Shown piece by piece: positions 1-10,400 of a stretch of 64,000 nt of DNA. Position numbers and translations under genes: made by a program. A model generated the notes under the pieces. That model was not told where the DNA came from. It ran no database searches and saw only the letters and a list, made by a program, of their open reading frames with translations. The stretch is taken from the NCBI GenBank assembly GCA_947561395.2, contig CANNZS020000236.1, forward strand, positions 234,457-298,456. Direction: 5' to 3'. How positions within the stretch are numbered: the stretch's first letter is position 1; each line of letters starts with the position of its first letter. The stretch comes from Buxus sempervirens. Its lineage: Eukaryota; Streptophyta; Magnoliopsida; Buxales; Buxaceae.

Positions 1-906
1 ATGACCTGTCTCTTTCTTTCTGGTTTGACACCTCTTGGAAACCGGAAAAAGAGTTTTTATATTGGGCATACCTTTAGCTATATTCAAATCCGTGGTCGCT
101 TAGGTCACGAACCGCAAGCAAGACTATTTCGAAGCAGCCTGTCCACTACGAGATTAGATAGAATGTCCAGGTAGCTCATCACACCTAAACAAGGGCAGCT
201 TCAGACTGACTAAGCCGGCATAAGTTCCCAGACTAGAGCCCCACCACACACATATGATGGCCTACCCGCGGCAGCAGAAGGGCTTCAGAAGATAGTAAGC
301 ACTCACAGCAGTAGAAGGAGAGGGACGCTCACGCACGCCCACCACCAGCAAGGCGAAGTTCGAAGGAAATGGGAAGGCCCTTTACCAAGACCTCCAATCC
401 GAACAGACCTATTATTGGGTGAAGCATTCCGGAAAATTGTATTAACAGACCACTGGGAATACCCCTATCGTAGATCAGAATCATATGGTTAAGGTCCCGG
501 CACTCAAGACCGTCCATACTAGGGCTAGCTCGACTTAGATCGAAGTTCCATGCATCGTCCACAGAATAAGACTACCAACGCCACCTCATATAAATAAATC
601 CTTCTTAACATAAGCGAATTCTGCCGTCTGCAGGTCCTTAATCTTCACGCGAAAGCAACCTCCTCGCAAAGGAGACGCTCATTTCGACCCAACTACTCTC
701 ACCCTGTCGAGGCCCGAGTAAGGGTTTTGGTGGGGAAGGAACGTCGTTAAGCCATAGAGTCTTGTTATTCCCGTCTGCCGCGCGCACCTCATTCATTTTC
801 ATGAATTAAGTGAAAGGTTAACATAAAGTGGTTTGATTTGCCAACCTTGGCCTAGAGCAATGGAGAGGACTGTTCGTATAGTCGTTTTGACAACCGGCTC
901 ATAAAC

Positions 907-1143
907 ATGCCGTTAAACGCTAAGAAAACAGCCTTCTCGTTCAGGTCCCTCAGTAGATTATGTGATTTCGATGAAATGGAAGTTCTCTTGTCAAGGAAAG
1001 AAAGACTAAGTAAAGGCAGACAACGAGGCGAAGATAGCAGCAGTAAGAAAATCCTCGTAGACGCGCTAAGAGAGCTAGCAGACAATAAGCAGCAGCAAAG
1101 AGCGGTGTCGGGTTTCTGCAGTATAGAGCTTATGAGCGACTAA
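907..1143 (+). CDS. Hypothetical 78-aa frame inside the inverted repeat (copy at 27449-27685, minus)
   Basis: I do not recognise this frame. It starts at a true ATG and encodes a charged, Lys/Arg/Ser-rich peptide with no membrane segment and no Cys/His cluster. An equally long frame runs on the other strand (852-1085), so length alone is weak evidence of coding. It is listed only because it is among the few ATG-started frames in the repeat and is kept intact in both arms, which identity of the arms alone would explain. Confidence 0.12.
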   Translation: MPLNAKKTAFSFRSLSRLCDFDEMEVLLSRKERLSKGRQRGEDSSSKKILVDALRELADNKQQQRAVSGFCSIELMSD

Positions 1144-1510
1144 AGGATAGCTCTTACTTCCTCTTCTTAATGACTGATAGATCCTATGAGTTCCTATACT
1201 TAATAGATCTATCTCATATCTTAGTTTATATATGTAATAACTCCTTTAACTCTTTCTTATAGCTGGTGAAATAGTGTTTATATCTCCTTATAGGAGTTCT
1301 AAACAGTCCATTCACTGCATTAAGACTATCCTTTAGACTATAAAGCTACAGTTTGATTCCTCGGTTACCGTAGGTACCCCCAGGTACAACGCTCCAAAGG
1401 ATATCTTTTAGCTGTTTAAATAGAGCTTCCTTAAACACTATAAAGAGACCATTTCATGTCCTGGGAACTTAAAGGAATGCTTTACAGAGAGAGACCGGTT
1501 ACGGGCTCAA
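1140..1510. other. AT-rich non-coding stretch in the repeat
   Basis: This stretch is full of short words such as ataggagt and agatctat, and has no frame worth calling. I see no gene or RNA in it. The same sequence is inverted at 27082-27452. Confidence 0.4.
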
Positions 1511-1516
1511 ACGAGC

Positions 1517-1777
1517 ATGAAAGGGGAAGGGGCGCGAGAAGCAACGGATTCAACTGCTGCAACTAGTGCTGCTACCTATGTGGGGTTGGGGATAGGAAAT
1601 CCGCCTAACCTCCGTAAAGTGGATCTTCTCATTCGGAGGTGGCTCTGGGGACACCAAGCACCGTGTAATGGTCAGCTCATGCCCCATTCCGGTGGTTCTT
1701 CATTCCAAACGATTGCACCGAACGGGAGGGGAATGAATGCGGGAAGAGAGGGCAAGGTTTCGATTGAGGCAGAATAA
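1517..1777 (+). CDS. Hypothetical 86-aa frame inside the inverted repeat (copy at 26815-27075, minus)
   Basis: The product is not recognised. The frame has an ATG start and a Gly/Ala/Ser/Thr-rich first third followed by a basic stretch with RRWLWG. No domain can be named. It lies about 400 bases upstream of the mitovirus remnant on the same strand, with no sign of co-transcription. It may well be chance. Confidence 0.12.
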   Translation: MKGEGAREATDSTAATSAATYVGLGIGNPPNLRKVDLLIRRWLWGHQAPCNGQLMPHSGGSSFQTIAPNGRGMNAGREGKVSIEAE

Positions 1778-2192
1778 GTCTTTCTAGTCTAAGAAGGGGC
1801 TGTCCCGAGCGAGGACTTCTTAACAGCCGTCTTGCCTTGCCTGTCCTTGCTTTAGTCAAACCTATTCTTGTTCCTTTCCGTCCTTGCCTTGCCTTCCTTG
1901 CTTTAGGTAAGTCAGTCCAGTCCAGGAATCCTTCCTAAAAGCGGTCTAGTTTAGTTAATAGGTTGGTTGATATCTCAGTTATTGATAGCAAAGGTCCACG
2001 CCTAATATGAAAGGGACACGCCTAACAAGAGAGGTAAGGGTGGTCGTAGATCAGGGGAAAGGAATCGATCTCTCTTTCGTTTAGGGAAGGAGAAATGCGC
2101 ATCTTTCTCTAACCTTTAGGGTACCTTTCCTCTTGGCCGCTATTTGCACTTAGTCATCACATTCTTGTGTGGTTATGTGCAGATAGGATAGG

Positions 2193-3090
2193 GTGTATGC
2201 AGGCCGAAAGTTCACTAAATATGAGCTCCTCGGTGACGATATAGTCATCGGGGATGCTCAGGTAGCGGAGGTCTATCGAGATGTTATGGCCCAATTAGGG
2301 GTTGGGATTTCGATTCCGAAGTCCTTAATCTCTGATATTGGTGGTCTTGAATTCGCAAAGAAATTTCGGATTCTCGATCGAGATCTATCACCTAGTTGTA
2401 TTAAGATGATTAGATCTGCCGTCCGCCTGGATGCCTGTGCTTAAATATATAGGGTGTGACTCTTTGCAGACTTCGTTAAGATTGAGAGGTGCTGGGTCTG
2501 GGTATAGAATATATTATGCTATGCCGGGTCATATTAACCCGAATTACAATAGGCACTGGTTTTGCAATATTTTTTTCGCTTATTCACCTGGTGGGATACG
2601 TCCTCTTCCTTTCTCTATATGGTTAGGATTCCCTGAAGGAATTATTAATAAATTGTACCATTTTGGAATGATAAGAGCGATGCTTGTCGAGTCTTGTCGC
2701 CCTGATTTGGGGCTTCGTCGAACGTTTGGTCGATGATCTCCATCAGCAACTAGATGAAGACGCCGCCTTACTTACAGAGAAATGGGAACTATCCTTATGG
2801 GTTCGTTCCTGCAGTGAGTACTTTTTGTAGTATTCCAAAGCATTAGTGGACTATTCACTACCGATTGTCGATTTCCTAGATCCTCCGGCCGTTTGTTTTC
2901 GACCGGATCGGAAAGACAAATTACATAAGTATCACAAATATGGTATTCTTTTCCGTTGTTACGATCTCATTCTAAGAGGACAGCACCAATTCCTTTACCG
3001 GAATTGTCTGTGCGTTGGAATGTCGACATCGTATGTATACGTCTTTGGTTAAAGTCTTATCAGTGGTTAGATAAGATTAAAGGCAACTGA
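2193..3090 (+). pseudogene. Mitovirus-derived RdRp remnant, left repeat copy
   Basis: Mitoviruses are capsid-less RNA viruses of mitochondria whose one protein is the RNA-dependent RNA polymerase. Here the C-terminal half is visible in three successive frames. The first (2193-2444) contains the polymerase motif C GDD at 2232-2240 within ELLGDDIVIG, then a PKSLIS stretch. The second (2431-2736) has a basic segment, NRHW and SPGGIRPLP. The third part (about 2740-3090) carries LDPPAVCFRPDRKD and a C-terminal RLW...QWLDK ending at TGA 3088-3090. Frame changes near 2440 and 2735, an in-frame stop near 2830 and another shift near 3000 mean no functional enzyme can be made. The fingers region and motifs A and B are absent. 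The second and third parts match 28763-29356 residue by residue in order, which supports the call independently of memory. Confidence 0.85.
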
Positions 3091-3244
3091 AGAGCAGCCG
3101 CGTGCACTTGTCATGCGACCGCTGAAAGTTAGTCTATTGTTGCTTTCTCTGGTTGTATGACAAGTGTTGTGGTCAATAAGACGCGCACCTGTAGTTTTGA
3201 AGCTGGATTCGCAACCTCTTTTCCCGTATCTCTAAAAGCACCAA

Positions 3245-3296
3245 CTTGTAAGCCTCTCCGGGTTCCAGAGATGAGCAAGCCGGAGAGGCTTACAAG
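3245..3296. repeat. Perfect 17-bp hairpin
   Basis: The arms at 3245-3261 and 3280-3296 are exact reverse complements (cttgtaagcctctccgg), with an 18-base loop. It lies about 155 bases after the RdRp remnant. Such stem-loops often act as RNA 3'-end stabilisers in plant mitochondria, but no transcript is known here. No T-tract follows. Confidence 0.8.
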
Positions 3297-4593
3297 TAGC
3301 TCCTAAGCACATCTCGACCAGCTCGTCCCAACGGAGCGAAGAGGCCTCCTCAGCGCGAAATCCTGACATGAATACAAATAATTTCCTGTTGAAAAAATCC
3401 TACGTTAGAACCAGACTTTCAGCAATCCCGGAATGCGGGTGGCGAGTGGGAGAAGAATTCCTCCCCTTTCAAGAAGGGTGTGGATATGGTCTATAGCCAA
3501 AAGAAGAAGTCGAATCAGAAGCAACTGGGCAAGCAAATGCCGCTGCACAAAGGGCCGTAGCGTAGCTCGAGCCAGAGCTTTTTACTTTTCCAACTAAGTT
3601 CCAGCTCCGCCAAGGAGTGTGAGTCTTGAACGGAGGCATCAAAAGCCGAAGCATAAAGACGCAGCACCACCTACTCTTTCAACCGTAGAGTCGACCGAAA
3701 CAGCGAGATAGACAATGAAAGAAAGCACTGGACTTTTCTTTCTCAAATACAAGGAAGTAGGCATAGACAATATATAGTCAAACAAATCCACGGGGGGCCC
3801 ATTCGTCATGTGCCCTTTTACGGGATCCCATTCCCAGTAAGTAGAGCAGCCTTGAACCCATACCCTTGATTCCCGCCTTGAGCCTCAGCCCGAAGGACCA
3901 AAGGTTGCTGTTTGGTCTGGATAAGCAGGCAGGGACAGGCTCCTCGAGCAGATACCTTTACAATGGAGAAGCTCATCTTCCCATTACCGGCGGAGAACTC
4001 AAGGGCTCCAAACTCCTTAGGTCTTGTTTTGTAAGCTTGAAGCTTTGAAACCTGTCGAGATTAACTTACCACTCCACTAACCTAAGCTTACCAGATCAAG
4101 TAGATCACTACCGAAACCCGTACCGTACACGCTGCTTTCTCGGCTTCGCCTCTTTCTGACAACGCCGGCCCGAACCGTACGCTTTGAGGGACTGAGCCTT
4201 CGGATCCCACCTTATTGGTCTTCTTTCCGCTGTCGCTGAGAAATGTGGAACGTATAGCGCTCTTCCGCTGAGAAATGCCCTCCTTTTGGCTTCGCCTTGT
4301 GGTCAGAACCGAGACAGATGGTTTTGGTACAGAATAGAAATGTCACCAAAACCGCCTTATCAGTGGATCTCCCTCCGTCCTATCGTACCTCTAGCAAACA
4401 ACAAAGATGAACTTCGAGCTGCTGAACCGGGCATAGAACAACGGTATATTGTTTTTCTGCTTGTTTTGGAAGCTTGAAACGACAGACAAGTGCGGAAAGG
4501 TCGCGTTTAAATAGTTTCAAGGCAGCTCGACGACGACAGGGCTCTATTTGTAGAAAAGTGGTAGCTGTCTGTATGGACACTTTCCTGTCTTGA

Positions 4594-4701
4594 ATACGTC
4601 TTGTGGTTCCACCAGAACCTCTGGCTTCTCTTAAAATGAGGAGGGAGTTGGTTTACACTCGACTATGGTCTAAACCTTACCAGTGGTTAGATAAGGTATG
4701 A
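4594..4701 (+). pseudogene. Mitovirus-derived RdRp C-terminal tail just outside the repeat
   Basis: A 36-codon run ending at TGA 4699-4701 carries the same tail signature as the other mitovirus remnants here: a proline-rich start (PPEPL), a basic segment, then RLW, three or four residues, and QWLDK. The DNA around caGTGGTTAGATAAG also matches the tail of the copy at 3055-3085. It begins three bases after the repeat boundary. Only the last tenth or so of the polymerase remains. It differs from the in-repeat tail in many codons, so it comes from a separate insertion or an old duplication. Confidence 0.7.
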
Positions 4702-4883
4702 CAGCCGAAGTTAGCCCACGGCAGGTATCGCATATGGGCTTTAGTTTCTTCTTACTCCATCCCTGCGCTATCTGGTGTGGTTATAAGCTTAAATACAGAG
4801 GGAAAGCGCACCTGAGCGCCTTGTCCCACTCTTCCGATTACGGAGTGACTGGTGGACGCCACCACGGGGTATGAAGCCCTGCC

Positions 4884-5290
4884 CTGTCCTTCATGGACGG
4901 ATACATGGGCTACAACCAAATCCGCATGGCACCAGAAGATGAGGAACTCACTGCCTTCAGGACACCTAAAGGAGTCTATTGCTACAAAGTAATGCCCTTT
5001 GGACTAAAGAATGCTGGGGCTACGCAACTTATTTTAGGGGGGCCATGACTCTCATATTCGGAGACCTCCTTCACGACATTATCGAGTGCTATGTCGATGA
5101 TCTCGTCGTCAAAACAAAACGGAGGGCTGACCATCTGAAAGACCTGCAGAAGATCTTTGATCGACTCCGGAAACATCAACTCAAGATGAACCCGCTCAAA
5201 TGTGCGTGCGTTCGGGGTCACGTCTGGCAAATTCCCCGGATTTGTAGTTAGACACAGAAGAATTGAAATCGACCCAACAAAAATCAGGGC
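4884..5290 (+). pseudogene. gypsy reverse transcriptase (palm), broken
   Basis: The frame from 4884 reads a palm start (FMDGY..YNQI), then FRTPKG and MPFGLKNAGAT. A shift near 5025 leads into the frame with the catalytic YVDD (about 5091-5102) and VKTKR. Another shift near 5235 gives GFVV..R.IEIDP.KI, the usual RT-connection segment. The N-terminal fingers are missing. It copied element RNA into DNA when active. Confidence 0.88.
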
Positions 5291-5490
5291 CATCCTCGAC
5301 CTCCGAAGAACATCCGAGAGTTGAAAAGCCTACAGGGGAGACTTGCCTATATCCTAAGGTTTATATCCAACCTCGCAGGGAGGTGTCAGCCATTCTCTAA
5401 TAGGGAAAGGACTACTGTTTGAATGGGATCAAGCTTGCCAGAATGCTTTCGACAGCATCAAAGCATATCTGATGAAACCCCAGTGTAGGC

Positions 5491-5829
5491 TTGCTCCGCA
5501 CAGTCCCCACAAGCCAGGTCCTCATGAGCCCGAAAAAAGGCAAGCCACTGCTGTTATATATCACGGCGTTAGACGGTTCCTTGGGTACTCTCCTCGCCCA
5601 GCGCAATGAACAAGGGAAGGAGAACGCACTATACTACTTGAGTCGGACCCTAGTTGGAGCAGAATTCAAGTACACTCCAATAGATAAAACATGTCTAGCT
5701 TTCATGTTCGCCTTACAAAAGCTTAGGCATTATCTGTTGGAGCACACAAAAAAGTGGATCTCCAGGGCAGACCCCCTCAAGTACATCATATCTCGGCCAA
5801 CTCTATCCGGACGGATCGCAAAATGGTAA
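5491..5829 (+). pseudogene. gypsy RNase H (RT-linked domain)
   Basis: An uninterrupted frame carries LLLYITALDGSLGTLL, then ALYYLSRTL, KTCLAFMFALQKLRHY and ADPLKYIISRP. These are the landmark segments of the RT-attached RNase H of plant gypsy elements. The first catalytic aspartate (usual context Y...D.A.G..L) appears as ALDGS. A stop at 5827-5829 ends the frame, and the second RNase H follows within about 100 bases. Confidence 0.85.
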
Positions 5830-5899
5830 GTGTTACTATCCGAGTTCGAGCTCGAATACGTTTCGCAGAAGCCCTAATGTTGTAAGGCAAAGGACAGGC

Positions 5900-6552
5900 A
5901 CTCGCGGATTTCTTGCCTTACAAGGGAGGGGGCACCCTGTTCCAGAAAATGATCCGCTTGCTCCCGGACGAAGAAGTGATTCAAATCGAGGTCCAGAAGG
6001 GATGGGAAATGTACTTCGCCGGAGCATCAAGGAGCCCAAACGGAGAAAAGCAGTCCGATCCGAAGAAAGCCGGGATCGGCATAGTCTTCCTGACACCGGA
6101 CAAAGCCATTATCCCCTACTCCTTTGCTTTGACAGAGGAATGCTCCAATAACGAGGCCGAATACGAGTCCGTGATCGCAGAACGTCGAGTTAGCCTTACA
6201 GATCCCGATTGAAGAACTGACAATATACGGGGACTCGGAATTGATCGTAAAACAACTCCGAGGAGAATATGTGGTGAGAAAAGTAAGTCTCGTACCCTAC
6301 CATAAAAGGGCAGACTACTTAATGTCCCAATTCCTTAGGGTTAATATCTTCCACGTTCGGAGAGGGGTGAACGCTCAAGCAGACTCGCTCGCAAGCTTGG
6401 CAGCTTCTTTGATTCTCCCGTCTGAAAAGACTGTGACTATCACGGTCAGGGAACGAAGGGTCTTGCAACCCCTCCGCGAAATCACCCAGGCGGAGCCAGT
6501 TAACATGATAACTGCTGAAGAGGGCAAGGAAGATTGGCGAGAACCCTTCTAA
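5900..6552 (+). pseudogene. Second, archaeal-type RNase H of a Tat element
   Basis: Two frames (5913-6212 and 6241-6552) together give MYFAGASR, AGIGIVF, SFALTEECSNNEAEYE (catalytic Glu context), then YGDSELIVKQLRGEY and VRRGVNAQADSLASLA. This is the additional RNase H found between the pol RNase H and the integrase in Tat-lineage elements. The usual first Asp in YFDGAS is changed to Ala here (FAGAS), and a frameshift lies near 6200. Both changes indicate a dead copy. Confidence 0.85.
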
Positions 6553-6599
6553 ACTACCTCCAGCACGGAGGCCACCTGAAGACCGAGCTAAACGGGCCG

Positions 6600-7460
6600 A
6601 AGTACGAAGGCGCGCGACCAAGTTCATCATGTGGAAGGATGCCCTCTATAAGCGATCGCTTGATGGGATCTATATGAGGTGCATAGCAAAAGAACGGATA
6701 CCCGGAGCAATGCAAGAGGTCCACGCGGGAGTGTGCGGGGCACACCAAACGGGACCAAAGTGACAAATGCAGCTCAAAATACTAGGATACAGGATATTAC
6801 TGGCCAACCATGATATCCGACTGCATGGAATACGCCAAAAAAAAGCTGCAAGGTCTGCAAGTACCACGCAGACTATATTCACCAGCCTCCGGAACCATTG
6901 CACGTCACAACATGCTCATGGCCGTTTGCCACCTGAGGTCGGAGCCTTCACGCCACCGTCGTCAGCAGGGCATCAGTCTTTATTGGCCGCTACCGACTAT
7001 TTCTCTAAGTGGGCCGAAGCGATTGCTGTAATGGATTTCAAAAACACAACAGTGTCCGAGTTCATACGAACCCACATCATCTACCGATTCGGAATTCCAG
7101 ACAGCATCATCTCCGATAACGAGCAACCCTTCATAAGTAGCTTCCTCTACCGGTTGTATGCCAAATAAAATATCAAGCCAAACCTTTCTTCAAGACCGCC
7201 GAAAATGGGCTAGCAGAAGCGTTCAACAAAAACTCTGTGCAAAATCCTGAAGATGACAAAAACAAGAAAGATTGGCATGAGCGGCTCCCGGAGGCCTTGT
7301 GGGCATACCGAACTACGTGTCGGACTCCGACTCAAGCGACACCATACTCGTTGGTTTTCGGAAGAGAGGGAGTTCTGCCCCTCGAAGTTCAAATACCCTC
7401 TTTGCGGGTAGCAATCCAGGAATCCCTTATGGAATTCCTTTCCTCAGGATAGTTCTTCTC
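6600..7460 (+). pseudogene. gypsy integrase, broken
   Basis: The frame at about 6624 gives the N-terminal zinc-binding region (VHAGVCGAH). The core follows at about 6980-7168 with TDYFSKWAEA (first Asp), IISDNE (second Asp) and, after a stop at 7166 and a shift, ENGLAEAFN (the catalytic Glu) at about 7201. The C-terminal segment is at 7237-7452 (PEALWAYRTT, TPYSLVFGREGVLPLE). The DDE residues are all still visible although the frame is broken. Integrase inserts element cDNA. Confidence 0.87.
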
Positions 7461-10400
7461 TTCCTTGTCTTATCCGATCGACTTTAAGCAAAGGAATGCG
7501 AAAGAGGAAGGCGAAACTCAAACTAAAGCAGACCAGCAGCCGGAAAATAGAAGCATATACAGAATGGTTGAAGACACGATCGTCCACCGGCGGAAGCATT
7601 ACACAATATTCTATTTTGACTCACCAGATCATTTGCATCGCTGACTACCACAGACCGTCAATAGGACAGCCCACACACAAGACGCGTTACGTAAGTTGAT
7701 ATAAATCAACTCAGGTAGGTCTAGCCTCACTTCGAGGAAGGAATGAAACATCAATCAACTTTTCTTCGCTTCGGGACAGCTATTCGAAAGATTAGTTAAG
7801 GTACTCTGGATTTGTTATAGCGCCACCATTTCATAATATACATTGTCCGGGAAAGCTAGTCTTGGGATTGCTGTTTTATCCTACTGACGCTCTTCTTATG
7901 AAAGTGGAGGCTTTACTCTAACTGGTCTGTTAAAGTCTCCTTGCTACGGCCTTTTTGAATATCTCCCTAGCTCGGAGGGTTACTCGAATCTTTCGTTTTT
8001 GTACTCTACTCGTTCCTTGAAGGTCCAATTAATTCATAGTAATTGGAGAACGGTTAGTGGATCTTCTGCATGACTCTGGAACGTTATAGCTAAGGGGCGG
8101 ATTCCAGGGTCCCTTGACTTGCCAAACGGTTTCCAGTATGCCTATACAGTAAGTCTTTACACACATGATAGTGGCAGCCAGGTTATCGACGATTCTACAA
8201 TAGGCGGCCGCTACCCGACTTAGTAGCGAATCACTTCCAGGCTAGCATGAAATCTATCTTGTGCCAGTGGCTCTTGTGTGCCTCATTTATGCTGGTGGCA
8301 TACCGTACCGTATTGTGCTGAACACTCACAAAAGCCGTGGCCTTCCGCTATGTTAGACCTTCCCCTAGAAGTACAATGGTTGGTCCCTCCTCCACTGGTA
8401 ATCTCCGTTTGACTTGAAAGGAGCCTTGTTCAGCAGGTGCGCAGCAAGTATTCTTTCACAAGTTTGACGCAAGTCGTACCTCCCAGCCCCCCTTAGCTAC
8501 TTGTACTAAAAAACTAAGGCGCTATACGGAAGTTCGTGCCTGCTTATCCCGGCTACAATAACTATCGAACAGCGTCTGAAGAATGGCGCTCGTATATCCC
8601 TAGGCGTGGGTCTGTACTTTCCCCTATTAGAGAGGGGCGAGGTTTGGAACCCTCAAGCAAGACATGATCTACATAATAATACATCATAGCGCCTAGAGAT
8701 ACAGGTACGGTTCATCGCCTTACTTATCCAAGCGTGTTGCCGGATAGTCGGATATCACGTACTCTGATTTTTATGAAGTTAGGAACCATTTGCTCTTACC
8801 AGCATTACTCATTATTAGGAAACGCATTCCCGTTTATCGATTTTAAGGTTAGAGTGACACGTTGTCGCTTTCGCTTTAATAATGAATGATATGGAGTCAT
8901 GCAAGGAGCGCGATTTACTAATATAATAAAAAGGGGTTTTCACCATCTATTTCTGCCTGAACTCTTCCCTCCTAGCGAACGGGGAAAGCTTATCCCTCAC
9001 TCGCATTCGCCTAATCGAGCAGAACGCCACTCGGCGATCATCCTACAACTGGTCCCGCCTATAGTTATATAGTGTCGAACACACATAAGTATAGATTTTT
9101 TTGTCCTTACGACGGTTGTCAAAGACCGGATCTTTGCACTTCGCGACCCTATCCGAGTATGTGCTTAGTGCAACGCCTCATAGAACAATGAAGTAATGTA
9201 TCCATACGAGCTCCGGCCCTCAGCAGCTCGAATACAAAATAAACTTCTTCATTTATGTTACCTGTTGTGAACCTTCAACGTTTCACCTTTCATAGATCTG
9301 GGAAAGGCGGTTTTGCTTTGGGAAGTGACGTTGAGACTGGGCACGTGCGATAAGTAATAAAGAAAGCAAAGGGAAATCGGAGGAGTTAGAGCAGGGAACA
9401 AAAGGCATCCCTGCCCGTAAAACAAAGAGTAGAGTGACGCGAAGGACCTCTAGCAACTCTACTACCGCCTTTCCTACTAAAAAGCTAATCCAACCGAAGG
9501 AAATTACATAAGGTCTGGAAAGGGCTATAAATAATAGAATTCCTTCCTCCCTTTCTTCCCCTGTTTCGGAGATAGATATAGCCCTCTCGAAACCTAGCTG
9601 TTAGAGTTGCATTTTGGGGAAATATGAAACTTCATCCCCGAATGAGTACTTGAACCCTTCTCCTGCAAGGTATAGAACAACTAAGGGTACTGTGGGTCCT
9701 GCTCGCTTTGGTTCTGCTTCTGTGGTGACCAAGAAGCAGGAGCTTGAGCTCAACCAGCCATTGATAATCACTTTTGTGGTTCCCAATTGGGATTGAGATT
9801 CCGGTCCGGTGTAGGGGACACCTTCTTCATGATCTAGGGGTCAAATGTAGCCTGCGCTAAGCAGGGAGAGCTCCTCTTTGATTCCATCTGTCCACATTCT
9901 TCCCTTCCATCCAGGGGAATTCGGGCTTGATTGTTCCGTGTAGTCGATTCGCTCAGTACCTCCATGAACAGAGTCCATGAGCTCGGGAAGAGAAGTAGGG
10001 CCTTCGGTCAACCAAGAGAGGTCCAGCCCTTCCTGATCATTCAGAATTCGTAGCGTTCTTCTTTCGAGCTGATCAGTCAGCTTCCAGCCACCCAACCAAT
10101 CCTGACCTACAGAAAGGGGTGAATGAGGTAACAGAAGCCCTCGTCTGTGTTTCGGTGACCAGGAGAGCCAGCCGGAGATAGGTCTGTGCTTTCGTCAGGG
10201 GGTAGCTCGTCAGTACCAGGTGTTGATCAGTCATCCAAAGGAGAGGGGCTCTGAGGACCAGTTTGACACGCGGTGATACCTGATTGGCTCCAAATCCATA
10301 GTTATAGAAAGAATATCAAGAGAACAAGCACGCGGGAAAAGGCAAGCGTCTGATCAGATCAATCAAGAGATAGGGCAATCGTCACTCGCCAGCTCCGTCC

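Larger units (their letters stand above)
1..4591. repeat. Large inverted repeat, left arm (>=4.59 kb)
   Basis: Every reading frame in this arm reappears on the opposite strand of 24001-28591 with the same length and the same translation, and base x pairs with base 28592-x. The ends I compared by eye match without mismatch. The arm begins at the window edge, so its outer boundary is not seen. The inner boundary at 4591/4592 is where the other arm runs into the N gap, so the true repeat may be longer. Large identical repeats of this kind are common in plant mitochondrial genomes, where recombination keeps copies the same and interconverts isomers. Contents are two small unrecognised frames, a broken mitovirus RdRp (2193-3090), a hairpin (3245-3296), and a short direct repeat (gctgagaaatg at about 4233 and 4267). 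An assembly duplication is the main alternative. Confidence 0.93.
4840..7460 (+). mobile_element. Degenerate Ty3/gypsy retrotransposon pol, Tat-type (two RNase H domains)
   Basis: Reverse transcriptase, RNase H, a second archaeal-type RNase H and integrase follow each other on one strand, which is the arrangement of the plant Tat/Ogre group of gypsy elements. Frameshifts and stops break every domain, for example near 5025, 5235, 5850, 6212, 6550 and 7168. Gag and protease are not seen upstream, and no LTR pair was found. The element starts about 140 bases after the mitovirus tail. It is a nuclear-type element, as is usual for fragments imported into plant mitochondrial DNA. Confidence 0.9.

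Noticed and set aside
7496..7699. Lys/Thr-rich frame after the gypsy integrase as an extra element gene
   Set aside because: No landmark residues of integrase C-terminus, chromodomain or any other element protein could be identified.
9601..9796. Two ~60-codon frames on opposite strands
   Set aside because: They overlap almost completely and neither resembles a known protein, so length is not evidence of coding.
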